64,000 nt of DNA from Nansenia antarctica (taxonomy: Eukaryota > Chordata > Actinopteri > Argentiniformes > Microstomatidae), in assembly GCA_963989245.1 (NCBI GenBank), contig CAXDII010000075.1:1-64000 (forward strand). The letters run 5' to 3'. The notes beneath the pieces were generated by a model. It was not told where the DNA came from and did not search any database. It was given only the letters and a program-made list of their open reading frames with translations. This document shows positions 33,885-46,400 of this stretch, piece after piece. Position 1 is the first letter of the stretch. Every line of letters begins with the position of its first letter. The position numbers and the translations under genes were made by a program.

Positions 33885-36000
33885 GGAGTACAGGGACAAC
33901 GCCTTCTCAGGGAAGGGCACACTGCTGTACAGCACCACCAGGGCTAACCTAAAGCGCGGCATCCGGGAGGCCAAGGCAGACCACAGAGAGAAGATTGAGG
34001 AATGCTTCCTGAGCAACGACTCCAGGCGGGTGTGGCAGGGGGTTCAGCACATGACAAACTTCAGAGCCAACAGGCTCACAGCCGCGGAGGACGACCCCCT
34101 GCTGGCGGAAAAGCTGAACTCCTTCTACGCCCGGTTCGACGAGGGGCGAACGGAGGTAACTACAACACAAACACCACTCTCTCCAGCTCTCAGCAGCCTC
34201 ACCCTCACAGAGCATGAAGTGAGACACGTGCTGAAGGCGGTGGACCCCAGGAAAGCCTCAGGGCCGGATGGCGTCCTGGGACGGGTGCTGAGGGACTGCG
34301 CCGACCAGCTGGCCGGGGTTTTCACCAACATCTTCAACCAGTCCCTGTCCCAGGCCACCATCCCACCCTGCCTGAAAACCTCAACTATCAACCCAGTCCC
34401 GAAGAAAAGCACGGTGAGCTGCCTAAACGACTACCGCCCGGTGGCACTCACACCAATCATCATGAAGTGCTTCGAGAAACTAGTCCGGGCCCACATAGTC
34501 ACACGCCTCCCGCCCAACCTGGATCCATACCAGTTCGCCTACAGAGCCCACAGGTCCACAGAGGACGCCATCGCGACGACTCTCCACTCCACTCTATCCC
34601 ACCTGGAGAGGGGAAACAGCTACGCGAGACTGCTCTTTGTGGACTTCAGCTCTGCCTTCAACACCATCCTTCCAGACAGGCTAGTGACCAAACTACTAGA
34701 CCTGGGACTATCACACTCTATATGTGCATGGATCAAGGACTTCCTGTCTGACCGCCCCCAGAGGGTGCGGGTGGGCTCCCACACCTCCACAGCCCTCAGA
34801 CTCAGCACTGGGTCCCCCCAGGGCTGCGTGCTAAGCCCCATCCTCTACAACCTCTACACCTACGACTTCACCCCCGTCCACCCCAGCAACTCCATCGTAA
34901 AGTTTGCAGACGACACCACCGTGGTGGGCTGCATCTCGGGGGGGGACGAGGCGGCGTACAGGGATGAGGTAGAGCAGCTGAGCAAGCTGTGCAAGGTTAA
35001 CAACCTGCTGCTGAACAAGTCAAAGACCCAGGAAATCATCGTGGACTTCAGGAGGAAAAAATCTGAGGTCCAGCCCCTGCTCGTCGATGGAGGGAGCGTG
35101 GAGAGAGTCTCAACCCTCCGATTCCTGGGGGTGCACATACAGGATGACCTGTCCTGGAAGATCAACACAGCAGCCATCATCAAGAAGGCACAACAGCGGC
35201 TCTACTTCCTGAGAGTCCTCAGGAAAGACCACATCGGACAGGAGATGCTGGTGACCTTCTACCGCTGCGCAGTGGAGAGCATCCTCACCTACTGCATCTG
35301 CATCTGGTTCTCCAGCTGCACAGCCGCAGAGAGGAATGCGCTACAGAGAGTCGTGAGATCAGCCCAGAAGATCACCGGCGCCCCCCTCCCCTCTCTGGAA
35401 GAGCTGTACAACACACGCTGCCTCAGGAAGGCCTCCAAGATCTCCAGAGACCCATCCCACCCTGGGTACGAACATTTTGCTCGGCTGCCCTCGAACAGGC
35501 GGTTCAGGACCATGTTCGCAAGGACAAACAGACTGAAGCTCAGCTTCTACCCCAGGGCCATTCAGGCCCTGAACACAGCAAAGACCTAGGTTCTAGGCCC
35601 TGGACAATCTAGACAAAGTGATGGCAGCTACTAGATTGAAATCAAGTGTAATACTGAAACACAACTGTGTACATTTCAAACCTGCAAACTGCGACACTTT
35701 AAACGAATGTGAAATAACACTATGTGCAATATGACAACCCTAGGGTACATAAGGTTCAGAGAATAGGAAATGTTAGAATAGGTAAAGCATAGCATAGAGT
35801 ACAGCACAGTGTTTTATTTGTATAGTATAGTATAGTGGATAGTGTACTAGCCTTTATTTATGTAAACCAGCTCTTTTCCATTCTTGTTTTTAGTTTTTTT
35901 TTCTTTTTTTCCTAGCACCAGGGGAGCCCCCCCCTCCCAAATGTCGTTGTTTGGTACCTGTACTATATCAATGACAATAAAGACCATTCATTCATTCATA
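33885..36000 (+). mobile_element. CR1/Rex1-type LINE, 5'-truncated
   Basis: The plus-strand frame is open from about 33888 to the stop at 35587-35589, without a break. It encodes the reverse transcriptase (DPRKASGPDGV, RPVALTPIIMKCFEKL, LFVDFSSAFNTI, TGSPQGCVLSPILYNLYTYD, VKFADDTTVVG) and the C-terminal region ending NRLKLSFYPRAIQALNTAKT. The 3' UTR ends CACCAGGGGAGCC..., AATGACAATAAAG and CATTCATTCAT repeats. The endonuclease part is missing. CpG-rich and intact, it looks young. Confidence 0.85.
34030..35589 (+). CDS. LINE reverse transcriptase (partial protein)
   Basis: 519 residues from the first internal Met. The reverse transcriptase catalytic FADD is present (IVKFADDTTV). Homology extends upstream of this Met (KRGIREAKADHREKIEE), so the true protein began further 5', in sequence lost by truncation. 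Confidence 0.8.
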   Translation: MWQGVQHMTNFRANRLTAAEDDPLLAEKLNSFYARFDEGRTEVTTTQTPLSPALSSLTLTEHEVRHVLKAVDPRKASGPDGVLGRVLRDCADQLAGVFTNIFNQSLSQATIPPCLKTSTINPVPKKSTVSCLNDYRPVALTPIIMKCFEKLVRAHIVTRLPPNLDPYQFAYRAHRSTEDAIATTLHSTLSHLERGNSYARLLFVDFSSAFNTILPDRLVTKLLDLGLSHSICAWIKDFLSDRPQRVRVGSHTSTALRLSTGSPQGCVLSPILYNLYTYDFTPVHPSNSIVKFADDTTVVGCISGGDEAAYRDEVEQLSKLCKVNNLLLNKSKTQEIIVDFRRKKSEVQPLLVDGGSVERVSTLRFLGVHIQDDLSWKINTAAIIKKAQQRLYFLRVLRKDHIGQEMLVTFYRCAVESILTYCICIWFSSCTAAERNALQRVVRSAQKITGAPLPSLEELYNTRCLRKASKISRDPSHPGYEHFARLPSNRRFRTMFARTNRLKLSFYPRAIQALNTAKT

Positions 36001-36199
36001 TAGTAAGATTTGTATGTATTGTATGTGTTATTATCCATATTCTAAAGGCTTGCTTAGATTAGTTTTAGATTCGTTTTTACTGATTAGATTTCTATTCTGG
36101 AAAAGTCTGGGAAAATGCCTATTTTAAGTAGATAATGTATAATTTGTATATTTAAACATTTCTGAAAACAATAAATGTACCCATCCATGGGTTTGACCT
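35990..36199. other. no recognisable gene
   Basis: AT-rich sequence between two LINE pieces. Confidence 0.6.
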
Positions 36200-36600
36200 A
36201 GTCTCCAACCTTGCCTTCCTGTCCAAGGTGCTAGAGAAGGAAGTTGCTTTCCCTAGGTTTGACCCTCACCTGACCTTCAGTGACCATATAAAACACCTGT
36301 GCAAAACCTCCTATCATCTCAGAAATATTTCCAAACTCCGTCCCACTCTAACCCTCAGATGCAGAGAAACTTGTCCATGCCTTTATCTCCTCAAGACTGG
36401 ACTACTGCAATGCGCTCTTCATCAGGATTCCTGGCAAAAGCATACAGAAGCTGCAATGCATCCAGAACAGTGCTGCCAGGATCCTGATGAGAGTCCGCAA
36501 ATACGAGCACATAACCTCCACATAGCCCCCATTCTACACTCATTACATTGGCTCCCTTATTCAAAAAGGCCTTTGACTGTTGAACTGTGTTCATTCTTGT
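36200..36600 (+). mobile_element. decayed LINE reverse transcriptase 3' piece
   Basis: Frames read FSDHIKHLCKTSYHLRNISK and then, in another frame, ISSRLDYCNALF, QNSAARIL and ILHSLHWLP, the usual order near the end of L2/CR1-type reverse transcriptases. Several frame changes show age. Confidence 0.65.
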
Positions 36601-37034
36601 GATTTTTTTGTTTAGTTTTTTTGTTAAAGTTAAATGTTTTTAACTGATTATGTTTTAGGCAGTTTTTTTGTTTTTAATCTGTAGCACTCTGTAGCCTGCT
36701 GTGTACCCAGGCTTGAGACAGGGTTTTATATTGTAGTAATATTAATGTAACTTAATTTACGTTAAATTTACAGAAGATTCCTTGTTTGTAGCGCCTCTAA
36801 GTTGTAATGAGATCTGCCCCAATTACTGCACCCTGACAATATTTTAGTTTAGAATAAGGTTGGTAATTTAATGTCAAACTAGATCTATTCCTCTATTTCA
36901 GAGACCCGCACTAGTTAAGGCACTAGGTGGGCAAAAATGCTACACCTGTTTAGTCTTCTACAAATAATTTACAATTCAAACAGTGCAGTTTTACATTTGT
37001 TAACTTAATGTTTTCCTTTTGAACCATTTATCTA
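36600..37034. other. no recognisable gene
   Basis: AT-rich sequence. The first part may be the decayed 3' UTR of the LINE piece before it. Confidence 0.5.
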
Positions 37035-37772
37035 GGAATGAATGAATGAATGAATGAATGAATGGACTTTATTGTCATTGCTACAGTACAGGTACCAAAC
37101 AACGAAATTAAGGAGGGGTGGCTCCCCTGGTGTTAGGAAAGGGAAAAAAAAAAAACTTTTAGAAAAAAATAAAATAAAATAAAAAAATCACAAGAAGGTA
37201 AGGAGCTGGTTTACATAAATAAAGGCTATGTACACAATCCACTGTACTATACTGTACAGATGGTCAACTAGGGTTGTCATATTGCACAATAGTATTTTTT
37301 AATTTATTAAGTGTCACAGTTTGCAGGCTTGAAATGTACATGTTTGTGCCTCAGCACTACACCTGATTTTTTTCAGTCCAGCAGCTGCCATACAATCCGT
37401 CCAGACTGTCCAGGGCCCAGAACTTAGGTCTTTGCTGTGTTCAGGGCCTGGACGGCCCTGTGGTAGAAGCAGTTCTTCAGTCTGTTTGTCTTAGCGGCCA
37501 GGGTCCTGAACCTCCTTTTCGAGGGCAGCCTGGTAAAGTGAACGTGCCCAGGGTGGGTCGGGTCCCTGGAGATCTTTGAGGCCTTCCTGAGACAGCGTGT
37601 GTTGTACAGCTCTTCCAGAGAGGGGAGGGGGGCGCCGGTGATCTTCTGTGCTGTTCTCACTACTCTCTGTAGCGCATTTCTCTCCGCTGTTGTGCAGCTG
37701 GAGAACCAGTTGCAGATGCCGTAGGTGAGGATGCTCTCCACTGCGCCGCGGTAGAAGGCCACCAGTATCAAG
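37035..37772 (-). mobile_element. 5'-truncated CR1/Rex1-type LINE (minus)
   Basis: The 115-codon frame 37771-37424 encodes the end of the reverse transcriptase (VAFYRGAVESILTYGICNWF ... FYHRAVQALNTAKT) and is intact. The 3' tail follows with GAATG (CATTC) repeats at 37035-37063. It is of the same family as 33885-36000. Confidence 0.8.
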
Positions 37773-38621
37773 GTAAGGCAAATACATTACAAAAAAGAAA
37801 CAATACAAGAAAAAAGAAACAATATTACAGAGGGGTAGGTGCGGAAACGTGACCATTGCTCAGCCTAAGAAGGTCTGATCGACTAGGGGTCGATATCTAC
37901 TGTTCAGGAGACTCAGGTGCGTAAAAAACCCTCTGGTCTCACGTCTCTATCACAACCACAGCCCGACCTACGAGCCAATCATACGAAGGGGAGCAAGATA
38001 TGGCAGGACTTTTTCTGGCAAAACTCTTTTTTTGAAGAAAAGCAGTCCATACCTTTAAGAGGTGATAACCCCTAATAAGCTGCCAAACCAAAAGGTATAT
38101 CATATCAAAACATAATCTAGGGATGTAAAGGAATAAAAAAAATCACATCTAGAATTTGCCCACCCAGATGGTAATGAAAAATGGTTTGGCCCAAGGACGA
38201 TCTCGACTTTGTCGCTTTTACCACGTCACGCGCGGTATCAACCAATGAAAATGCGTGGGGCATTAACCAATGAAAATGCGTGGGGCATCAACCAATGAAA
38301 ATGCGAAACACGCCCCCATATTTGCATACAGATCTGATAATCGGGGAAAGAATGAAAGAATGAATGTGGAAAAGAAAGAATGAATGTGGAAAACAATGTG
38401 GAAAACAATGTGGAAAAGAAAGAATGAATGTGGAAAACAATGTGGAAAAGAAAGAATGAATGTGGAAAACAATGTGGAAAAGAAAGAATGAATGTGGAAA
38501 AGAATAAATAAATATAGAAATGTATTTCGTTATACTGTGTGTATTCATTAATTTATTTGTTCATACATTCATTTATGTGTCTATATATTTATTGTTAATT
38601 TTGACAGACTTGGTCCTCCAT
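37773..38621. repeat. non-coding stretch with two minisatellites
   Basis: 38237-38305 has nearly three copies of a 25-bp unit with CCAATGAAAATGCGTGGGGC. 38345-38512 has repeats built on GAATGAATGTGGAAAAGAAA and ACAATGTGGAAA. Nothing else is recognised. Confidence 0.7.
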
Positions 38622-38796
38622 AAGTGTGAGCCATTAGAAGTGCCACTCTTGTGGGTTTGCAAAGCTGTGTACTTATGATAATAACATAAATTGACAGCTT
38701 CGGTACAGCTCCGGATCTCTTATCCCAGTCCAGGCTAGGAAACTTCTAAAGCACTTCCAGGTGCAGATCAGCGCTCTGCTAATGCAGCAGTGGGCC

Positions 38797-38827
<31 letters not shown>

Positions 38828-39184
38828 TTTATTATAGTAGAAGAAAACAGAAACACACAATGTGTGGTGTGGCATCACTTATTTTACTCCATTGTGAATG
38901 GTTGAAACCTCTGTCAGAGAGAACAGAAACTTTAATTGTCCAGTCTCATGCTGTTTCAATGTCCACACTTAAAACAGAATTTCCAATACATTGCTTATGT
39001 ATTGGTATGTCACTAGTGTGAATATTGGAACATAGCAACCAACCAATTAGTAGAGTATTTCTAGAAGTATACTTTCTAGTATTTCTTTTGTGTCATCTTT
39101 AATGGTCTCCATGACAATCTCATAGTAATAAAAGCAATTAGGGACTCAAGCAGCAGCAAGCAGGCAATCATTACACAAAGACGT

Positions 39185-39983
39185 GACTTCAATAAAACCT
39201 TTTATTGAACAGAACTTGCCATTCCTATAAAGTCTGGTTACCAGACAAAACTTTACAAAAAAAACAAAAAATTACAGTCATCATTCATAATGAGTTCATA
39301 TATGTGAATAAACGTTATCTCATCTCATCTCATCATCTCATCTCATCATTATCGTTTATGCATTGTTGTGCAGTTTCTTTCATTTCATTTATGTTTTGTA
39401 AAGCAAATAACATCTAGTCTGATGAAACAAGCCTGATCATCTGTTTCAATCTGGCATTTAGCCGAAAGACGGGGCACTCGACAACCTGAAATACAGCTGG
39501 ACCAATCAGCGTACTCGACAAAAAATGGGGCTGGTTCGATGGTTTGGTTCAGTGTTCTGATTGGTTGAAGGTTGATTCAGTTGCTTGCAGATTAGTTTTT
39601 TTGATCACAATTGGTTTCAATGAGGAGGAATGTTAGGACTGAGACAAAGTGAAGCAGAACAGTGAACAACAGGCTAAATAACAGCCAAACCAGAAATCAA
39701 CATAAATATCGGAGGGGGGCGGTAATCCACTTATGTACAATAGCTTCATAAGTCACAAAAAATATACAATACGTATGTAGGCACAGCAGTAACCGTTGCC
39801 AAATCCTATTACCCAATCGGAGTAGTCTTGAGTCCATCAGTATACATTTAGGTGTTTCCGAATGTGTGCGTGTGTGTGTTCATACATGTATTTGTCAACA
39901 CTCAAGCCTCCTAAAACCATACGGAAAGAAATGAACAGTCCTTTCAACTTTCCTGTCCTGTGAAATGACCCTTTTCCCCTTCC
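39185..39983 (-). other. atf7ip: ATF7IP 3' UTR
   Basis: About 800 bases follow the stop on the minus strand up to a canonical AATAAA. No repeat is obvious apart from short CT/CA-rich tracts. The end point is inferred from the signal, not observed. Confidence 0.55.
39201..39206 (-). terminator. polyadenylation signal AATAAA of ATF7IP
   Basis: TTTATT on the plus strand reads AATAAA on the minus strand, about 780 bases after the ATF7IP stop. A plus-strand AATAAA (39191-39196) lies ten bases away, so the site is close to palindromic. Confidence 0.5.
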
Positions 39984-40451
39984 TTAGCTTGAGGCGGGGC
40001 TGATGACATCAGTGCACTGAGGCTCACAGAAGTGTCCGAAGCGACCGTAGACGTCACGCGCCCGAACGGCAAAGTAATACGTGGATCCAGAGACGAACTG
40101 AGTCAACGTGCAGGCCATGGGCAGCGGGAGGGCCTTCACCTCCCCGATCTTTTTCCAGTGCTGCTGGGCCGAGGACGGGCCGCTGGCCTCCTGGTGGTAG
40201 GCGAACAGGTGGTAGCTCTCCACGGCAGCACAGCTGCGGTCCGTCTCCGCCACGCACCAGGACAACACAATGCCGTTCTGGCTCTGCACCCGGGCCAGCT
40301 TCAGCTGAGGCTGCTGGGGGGGCGAGGTCTGGGTGGCCTCCAGGGGCAGGCGTGTGGGGTTCGGGGGGGCGGTGGGTAAGGGGGGCAGGGCAGTGGAGGG
40401 GGCTCTAGTAGTGTTGGTAGTGTTTCCCAGGCGGGCTTTCGATGGGGAGTC
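39984..40451 (-). CDS. atf7ip: ATF7IP terminal coding exon 12 (fibronectin-III domain)
   Basis: The last coding exon encodes a proline-rich lead-in and then the C-terminal fibronectin-III domain, from LKLARVQSQNGIVLSW through KKIGEVKALPLPMACTLTQF and YYFAVRARDVYGRFG to the stop TAA at 39984-39986. In mammals this domain contacts MBD1 and other chromatin factors. It is the most strongly conserved part of the protein and the clearest identification in the window. Confidence 0.95.
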   Translation of the reverse strand, partial: DSPSKARLGNTTNTTRAPSTALPPLPTAPPNPTRLPLEATQTSPPQQPQLKLARVQSQNGIVLSWCVAETDRSCAAVESYHLFAYHQEASGPSSAQQHWKKIGEVKALPLPMACTLTQFVSGSTYYFAVRARDVYGRFGHFCEPQCTDVISPASS

Positions 40452-43400
40452 CTACGGGAGGAGATATGAATTAGTGATCAGATATATATTAACAATCAAA
40501 TGAAAGGTCCAGCATGTAGTTTTAAGAGGCTTTTAAAAAACTAGTAAAAACACATATTTTCTCCCTGGCCTTTGACCTGAGGTGAGCCTGCCTTCCCGAC
40601 ACTGCACTCTTTGCACTTTTATTTGTACTGCACCTTGCTTTTAGTGTATTTTTCTATTTTGTCAGTTTTTTTCTTTAATCTGTATCCCTTTTACCTTGTT
40701 TTTCTCTTTATATTGTATCTGTTAAGCACTTTGGGCGGCTCTTGTCGTTGTACATTTTGTGCTATATAAATAAACGTTACTTACTTACTTACTACTTACT
40801 TAAGAGTACAATAGACAAGATATTTTAGAGAAAAGTTTCATATGGATTTTATTTTGATTAACATGTGTGTGACACAGGCCTATACACATTTACTCCATAT
40901 TGAAGTGGAATTTCAATAAATAAATGTGCACTTTTGTAGTAGATATCTAGAATCTCACCAGAGGGGGGCGATGGTGGACCGTGAGTTGAGGACTGCTCAC
41001 GGAACTTTGAGGAGATGCTCTTGCTGTACCTTTGGCAAAAATAAAAAATAACTCAAATTACACACAGTTTCTCAAGATAAATACTAATATTAATAATAAT
41101 AATTAATAATTTATTTAATTTATATAGCGCTTTTCCGAGGCTCAAAGACGCTGACAATATAGGGGATATGGGAAACACAGAAACAACAAGTAACATGGAA
41201 CACAGAGTCAGCGAACAGGGAGGGGGGGGGGGGGGGGGGTGTAGAGTCCGGTGATATTATCCTATTCTCTACTCGGATGATGAGGGTTGAAGAAATGTCA
41301 TGAGGATATGACAAAGTCATTGATTATATACACATGCGCACACACGCACACACACACACAGCATTGTGGGCCTCACCAGTAGGAGTGCTGATCAGTGGGG
41401 GAGGCCCAGGGGTACGTTGGGTAACCGAAGAGGACGCTGTTGTCACTTTGGCCTTACTTACACCAGTCACTAAGGAAAAGAGGAAAGAGGGAATTATTAA
41501 AGGACGATAAAAAGAGGTTATAAAGAGAGGAGGAAAGTGTGAGGAAAACTAGACGAGAATTGCAAAGAGAGAAGAAAATAATCTTTCTTCTGGGAGAAAT
41601 TATGTGTTTTTAACTGAATTAACAATGAGGAGGGGAGTAGGAATGAAACGATCAATGGAATAGAGGTGAAGAAAGTGAAGGGATGGTGTTCGGTCTTCCT
41701 CACCTTGCACGTCGTCATCATCCTCAGTGAGATCTATGAAGGAATTTTTGAGACGAGGCCCCTGGCCAGTAGTTTTGGTTGGGATAGACCCTGTAGCTTG
41801 ATTATCTGAAAATGAGAAAGATGACATTGAGAGACATTGCACGGAATGTTTGGAATAAGGCGGCGTCTGCTAAATGCCAAAAATGCATGGCGTTGCTCTC
41901 TGAGTTTTCATTAAGTATGCCCTCGAGTCAGTCCCAGTGTCAAAATGACATCTCCATGGCAATTTTGAATATCAGGTCCCTATCAACATCTATCATAAAT
42001 GAGCTCATTTGTGATAGAAAACTCGACTGTACGCTACTCACAGAAACCTGGCTAGATACAAATGGAGCAGCAGCCCTTATTGAGGCATCTCCCCCCAACT
42101 ACAGTTTTTTCCAATCAATCAGAAATGGAAAAAAGGGGGGAGGAACAGCTACCATAGCTTCAAATAACCTAAACTGCAGGAGCATATCCTTTGATATATT
42201 CTCCTCCTTTGAATATCATGCCACAGTTATGGCATGCCAACCACCTATTCTTACGGTAACTGTATACAGGCCGCCGAAACCAGCCCCTACCTTCCTACCT
42301 GACTTCTCTGAGTTCCTATCCATTATCCATCCCAACTATGATAGGATTATTATCACTGGTGATTTTAACTTTCATGTTGATAATGAGGCTGACTTGAGGG
42401 CTAGGGAATTTATTGACCTCTTGGAATCTATGGATTTTGTCCAACATGTCAATGAACCCACTCACAATAATGGCCATACCCTTGATCTTGTGATTACAAA
42501 GGGTCTTGAGGTCTCAATATCAGGTATCAGCGACCTGGCCCTCTCTGACCATTTCTGTATTTTCTTTACCATTGTAACACGTAAAGCTGAAAGCAATGCT
42601 GAACGTGTTGTTAAAAAACGTTATCTTACCCCTGCAGTGGCTGAACATTTCAAAGCTTTAATGAACAGTAATCACACAACTCCCACGTTATGTGAAAACG
42701 ACTTAGTAATTACCTTTAACAATAAAGTAAAAATGGCCCTAGACTCCCTGGCACCTACCAAACTAAAAAAGGTTGGAGCCAAGAGGAGAGCACCATGGCG
42801 AAACAGTGAAATAAATCTCCTAAAGAGAACATGTAGGAAAGCTGAGCGCAGATGGAGAAAGAGCAAATTACAGATTGATCAGAATATTTTTAAAGAACAT
42901 CTATCTGCCTTTAACTTGGCAATGCGAAATGCTAGAAAAAATCACTTCTCAAAGATAATATCTACAAACAAGAATAACCCCAGGGTCTTGTTCTCGACAA
43001 TTGATTGCCTTGTAAACCCTGCTCCTAGAACTCTAGACGGCGCAGCCTCTGTCACCAAATGCGAGGAATTTGCAGCCCACTTCAGGGATAAGATAACAAA
43101 TATTAGAATGTGTATTACTCAGGAAAGACTAGGTTTGTGTAGCACCACAGATCCGCCACCACAGAACATGACTATGAGCATGTTCACCATGATTAGTACG
43201 GAAACATTAGGTAAAATTGTGTCACAGCTTAAACCGTCTACGTGTCCTCTTGACCCTATTCCTACCACCTTTTTTAAGGACATTTTTGAATCTGTGTCTG
43301 ATGACATACTAGGCATTGTAAATCACTCCCTACTTAAAGGGATATTTCCAGCGGCGCTTAAAACTGCCCTGGTTAGACCCACCCTGAAGAAAAGTAACCT

Positions 43401-46400
43401 AGATCCTTCTGATCCAAAAAACTGTAGACCAATATCCAATCTCACTTTTCTAAGCAAAATTTTAGAAAAGGCAGCGTATAGACAGCTTCATGAATTCTTA
43501 GTCCTAAATAATAGGTATGACCCACTTCAGTCAGGTTTCCGATCATACCACAGCACAGAAACCGCTTTGCTTAAGGTAACTAATGACCTTAGGATAAATG
43601 CAGACTCGAAAAAACTCTCGATTCTTGTACTCTTAGACTTAAGTGCAGCCTTTGATACGGTAGACCACTCCATACTTATTGAGAGACTTGAAAACTGGGT
43701 TGGCCTCTCAGGTCCGGTCTTAAACTGGTTCAGGACTTACCTGGCTGACCGAGACTACTTTGTAGCCCTTGGTGACCATAAGTAAAAAAATTATAGCACA
43801 ACCTGTGGAGTTCCCCAGGGGTCCATTTTAGGACCGTTGCTTTTTAGCCTATACATGCTACCCCTCAGTTCTGTTATCAAGAAGCATAGCGTTAACTACC
43901 ACAGCTATGCTGACGACACTCAGCTTTATATCTCAGTAACTCCCAACGACTACAAGATGATCGACCACCTGATAGACTGTATTGCCGATATTAATATTTG
44001 GATGACACAAAACTTTCTCCAACTCAATCAAGAAAAAACAGAGGTATTGATCATTGGCGAGAAAACTGGGAGAGAGAAATTATCTGCACACTTGAAAACA
44101 CTAGCTCTTAACACTAAGTGTCAGGCCAGGAATCTTGGTGTCATAATTGACCCAGATCTAAATTTTGAAACTCATATTAATAACACTATTAAAACATCCT
44201 TCTACCATCTAAGAAACATCACTAAGGTACAATCATTTCTCTCCCAGGCAGACACTGAAAAATTAATGCATGCGTTTGTTACTAGTAGGCTAGATTACTG
44301 TAATGCTCTCCTGACAGGTCTCCCCAAAAAAATGATAAATAGACTACAAATGGTTCAAAATGCTGCTGCTCGTGTCCTTACTAGGACCAAACGGAGAGCG
44401 CACATCACACCTGTCTTGAGATCACTACACTGGCTCCCTGTCAGTCATAGAATAGACTTTAAGATCCTTTTACTAGTTTATAAATCACTTCACTGTGATG
44501 CACCCAATTACATGGTGGACATGCTCATAAGATACACACCAGCTAGACCCCTACGGTCTAGTGGCACAGAACTTTTAATAGTGCCAGAGGCTAGGACAAA
44601 GAGATTTGGAGGATCAGCTTTTAGCATATATGCTCCTAGATTGTGGAACACCCTACCTGAGGGCCTGAGGTTGTCTAAAACTCAGGACATTTTTAAGCGT
44701 GACCTCAAAACCTACTTATTCAATGTCGCCTTTTGATACTAAGGGAGACATTGGACATTATAGAACTAGGATCACTAGGCCATTACACCATACTCGTGTT
44801 TTGAGATTTGTGTTGACAGGAAAATGGACCCGGGTGCTGATGAGGCACTGTCAGCTCCAAATAGCACCTAGAGCAGTACTGGAACCGGTACAAGGGTGTA
44901 CCAGGACCACCATCAGGTTGTATTGCTGTCATCTTTATTGTCTCTATTGTGTTGTTGCATCATAACTGTGCTTAAGATTCTCTTTTGGCAGGACCTGTGA
45001 CCATACTGGATGCAGAACGATGCAAATATAACACTAAATTTATGGACAGTGTGTACGCCGATAATATGCAAGGAATTTTTCCTGGATACATGGTGTACAG
45101 GTTTTTGCCCTTGCTTGCTTGCTTTGTGCCGGTGGTCCTTGGCCTCCCCTGGGGGACCGCTGGGTACTGGTAAGCAAACTGGCTAGTAGTCGCTCTATTG
45201 GTAGAGGGCTGCAAGGGAATTTTTCCTGGCTACATAGTATACAGGTTTTTTACTTTTGCCTGCTCGCGGCTCTGTCAGTATTGATTGATTGATTGACTGA
45301 TTGACTGAACATTTTCATTGTGTGAAGCGCATTGAGTTGCATCTTGTAAGAAATGCGCTATACAAATAAAATTTGATTTGATTTGATTTGAGTGAATTGA
45401 AAGGTAAAGTCACTTCCATTTCAATTTCAACACAGGCAGATTTCCACCATGGAAACTTAAGTCCCAGAGTTATGTTTCTATCTCGCAGGACAGGCCCCAA
45501 AACGTTCTGAGCCACGGTCTTAGTGGACCATCCCTGACTTGGGGTCATGGGGATCTTTTTTGGAACTTCGGACCAGGGACATAGTTTGCTCCTCCCTGCT
45601 CACCCCAAGTCCTCAGAATCACGCTGGGTGATGGAAACACTCCTTCCCAAAAAAATACTACTGCTTACACCAAGAAAAGACTGGTGTGGGACCAAGTCCT
45701 AATGGAAGGACACCATTTGAAGAGCAATATATACAAACCAAATTAATTGTCTGTTACGACCTAACCCTAACCGTTTATGTAAAAGGAATCACGTGTATTC
45801 AATTAAAAAAACGATTGTAAAAAACAAATAATAATAAATAATAAATAATATAACAGGTAGAACTTAAGTGCTAACAACGCTTAGGTTGTGGGTTCGATTC
45901 CCGCTGGGACCATATATACCATATTTTCCGGACTATACAGTGGGTTCGGAAAGTATTCAGACCCCCTTACGTTTTTCGACATATTGCAGCCATTTTCTAA
46001 AATCAATTAATTTAATTTCTTTCCTCGTTCATGCACACACAGCACCCAATATTGTCAGAAAAACACAGACTTGTAGACATTTTTGCAGATTTATTACAAA
46101 ATAAACACTGAAATATCACATGGCCATAAGTATTCAGACCCTTTGCTCAGTATTTAGTAGAAGCACCTTTTTGAGCCAATACAGCCAAGAGTCTTCTTGG
46201 GAATGATCCAACAAGTTTTTCACACCTGGATTTGGGGATCTTTTGCCATTCCTCTTTGCAGATCCTCTCCAGTTCTGTCAGGTTGGATGGTGAACGTTGG
46301 TGGACAGCCATCTTCAGGTCTCTCCAGAGATGCTCAATTGGATTTAAGTCAGGACTCTGGCTCGGCCATTCAAGAACATTCACAGAGTTGTTCTGAAACC

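Larger units (their letters stand above)
38622..45666. repeat. duplication arm containing the intact ATF7IP 3' exons
   Basis: This is the second arm of the direct duplication. Homology begins at AAGTGTGAGCC and ends at TACTACTGCTT in both arms. Differences seen here are the extra 38838-40260 (exon 12 and 3' UTR), an insertion of about 165 bases near 41088-41251 ending in a long G run, and the L2-like LINE 41905-45388. Confidence 0.85.

Noticed and set aside
38345..38512. Regularly spaced repeats that could suggest a CRISPR-like array
   Set aside because: The units are contiguous AT-rich minisatellite repeats with no unique spacers, and the genome is eukaryotic.
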